A stretch of DNA of 13,144 nucleotides, taken from assembly GCA_012032575.1 (NCBI GenBank), contig JAAUSP010000173.1:1-13144 (forward strand), given 5' to 3'. The stretch comes from Anaerolineales bacterium (GTDB taxonomy: Bacteria > Chloroflexota > Anaerolineae > 4572-78 > J111). Made by a program: the position numbers and the translations under genes. Below, one piece after another: positions 12,597 to 13,144 of this stretch. Each line of letters opens with the position of its first letter. Position 1 is the stretch's first letter. The notes under the pieces are model-generated. The model ran no database searches and had not been told where the DNA came from. It saw only the letters and a program-made list of their open reading frames with translations.

Positions 12597-13144
12597 ATGC
12601 CTGAAATTCAAATTCCTCCTTCATTATTACCGGGCTGCAAGTCATCCTGGCTTTTGGGGAGCGTTTTCCTGGCGCTGTGGTTGAGCCTGATTATCTGGAC
12701 CTTCAAGGATGTCAAGCGGCGCTCGCGCGATGTTTTTGCCATTTTGCTGGCAACGTTGATGGTGGTGGTCTTTGGCCCGCTGGGGCTGGTGCTGTACTTT
12801 TTATTGCGCCCGCCGGTCACGCTGGCCGAACTGTACGAGCGTTCCCTGGAAGAAGAGGCGCTGCTGCAAGATTTGGAAGAGCGACCGCGCTGCCCCGGCT
12901 GCTCGCGCCAGGTGGATGAAGCCTGGGTGGTTTGTCCCGACTGCCATACAACGCTGAAGAAGATTTGCCCCAACTGCCAGAAGAGCCTGAACCTGCTCTG
13001 GAATATCTGCCCCTACTGCGGCACCCACGTGAGCGTGGCCGCTGCCCCGCCCGACCATTTCGATGGCTCTTCCGGCCACGTCATCGCCGAAACCCGGCCC
13101 ATGACGACGGCTCCGGCAGTCTCAGTAGTTGAACCAAACGCTCC
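12597..13144 (+). CDS. Membrane protein with double zinc ribbon, 3' end outside the window
   Basis: An open frame runs from ATG 12597, with CGGAG about 10 nt upstream, to the window end (182 codons). Two hydrophobic helices (about 18-36 and 46-70) are joined by a short basic loop (KDVKRRSRD). An acidic helix then leads to two zinc ribbons: Cys99/102 with Cys113/116, and Cys124/127 with Cys138/141, all in CPxC or CxxC form. The ribbons would sit in the cytoplasm as a binding platform; the partner is unknown. After them the chain is Pro/Ala-rich. Residues 14-21 (CKSSWLLG) are less hydrophobic than the alternative frame (LQVILAFG), so a pair of compensating indels at about 12631 and 12656-12659 is possible. 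I recognise the architecture but not a named family. Confidence 0.75.
   Translation, partial: MPEIQIPPSLLPGCKSSWLLGSVFLALWLSLIIWTFKDVKRRSRDVFAILLATLMVVVFGPLGLVLYFLLRPPVTLAELYERSLEEEALLQDLEERPRCPGCSRQVDEAWVVCPDCHTTLKKICPNCQKSLNLLWNICPYCGTHVSVAAAPPDHFDGSSGHVIAETRPMTTAPAVSVVEPNA

Noticed and set aside
12608..12973. Minus-strand reading frame opposite the zinc-ribbon gene
   Set aside because: The plus strand carries eight paired Cys residues, membrane helices and an extended -10 promoter; the minus frame is low-complexity Ser/Arg.

Overview
The window reads as a piece of a Chloroflexota-like genome (Anaerolineae/Caldilineae type is my best guess, from protein style only). It is moderately GC-rich and uses TTG and GTG starts. 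It carries GAF-rich sensor kinases, a non-pyrrolysine MttB with its corrinoid protein, a ThyX thymidylate synthase, an M81 (MlrC-like) protein, and several intergenic hairpin repeats. No rRNA, tRNA, transposase or CRISPR array was seen.

Layout. Positions 1-4521 (minus strand) hold a signalling operon. In transcription order it is a single-domain response regulator (4144-4521), a GAF-GAF histidine kinase split by a frameshift (1979-4134), a hybrid histidine kinase whose receiver has lost its phosphoacceptor Asp (219-1955), and probably the start of a lipoprotein gene running off the left edge (1-92). Positions 4522-4842 are a divergent, AT-rich control region. A small membrane protein with a HEPN-like R-X4-H motif (4843-5274, plus strand) follows and converges on a methyltransferase pair (minus strand): mttB-like (6192-7627, frameshifted) and its corrinoid protein (5332-5979), separated by 212 bp of hairpin repeats. 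Upstream of mttB is a 23-bp-period repeat array that would be transcribed as its leader. Positions 7973-8539 (plus) encode a PAS-like protein with a Cys4 site, convergent with an M81 gene (8491-10015, minus, frameshifted). That gene lies 4 nt behind phoU (10020-10694, minus). Positions 10695-11126 contain structured DNA but no gene. A small unrecognised protein (about 11140-11423, minus) is followed by thyX (about 11723-12434, plus) and the start of a membrane double-zinc-ribbon protein (12597 onward, plus, cut by the window end).

The strongest pattern is that seven genes each look broken by one single-base gain or loss, several of them in homopolymers. In each case the alternative frame continues the same recognisable protein or signal. 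The simplest reading is uncorrected indel error in the assembly, so many of these genes may be intact in the organism. Real decay or slippage remains possible and is testable from reads. I did not find a clearly new multi-gene system. The most unusual items are the degenerate receiver, the membrane HEPN-like protein, the mttB leader repeat array and the multi-hairpin intergenic elements.
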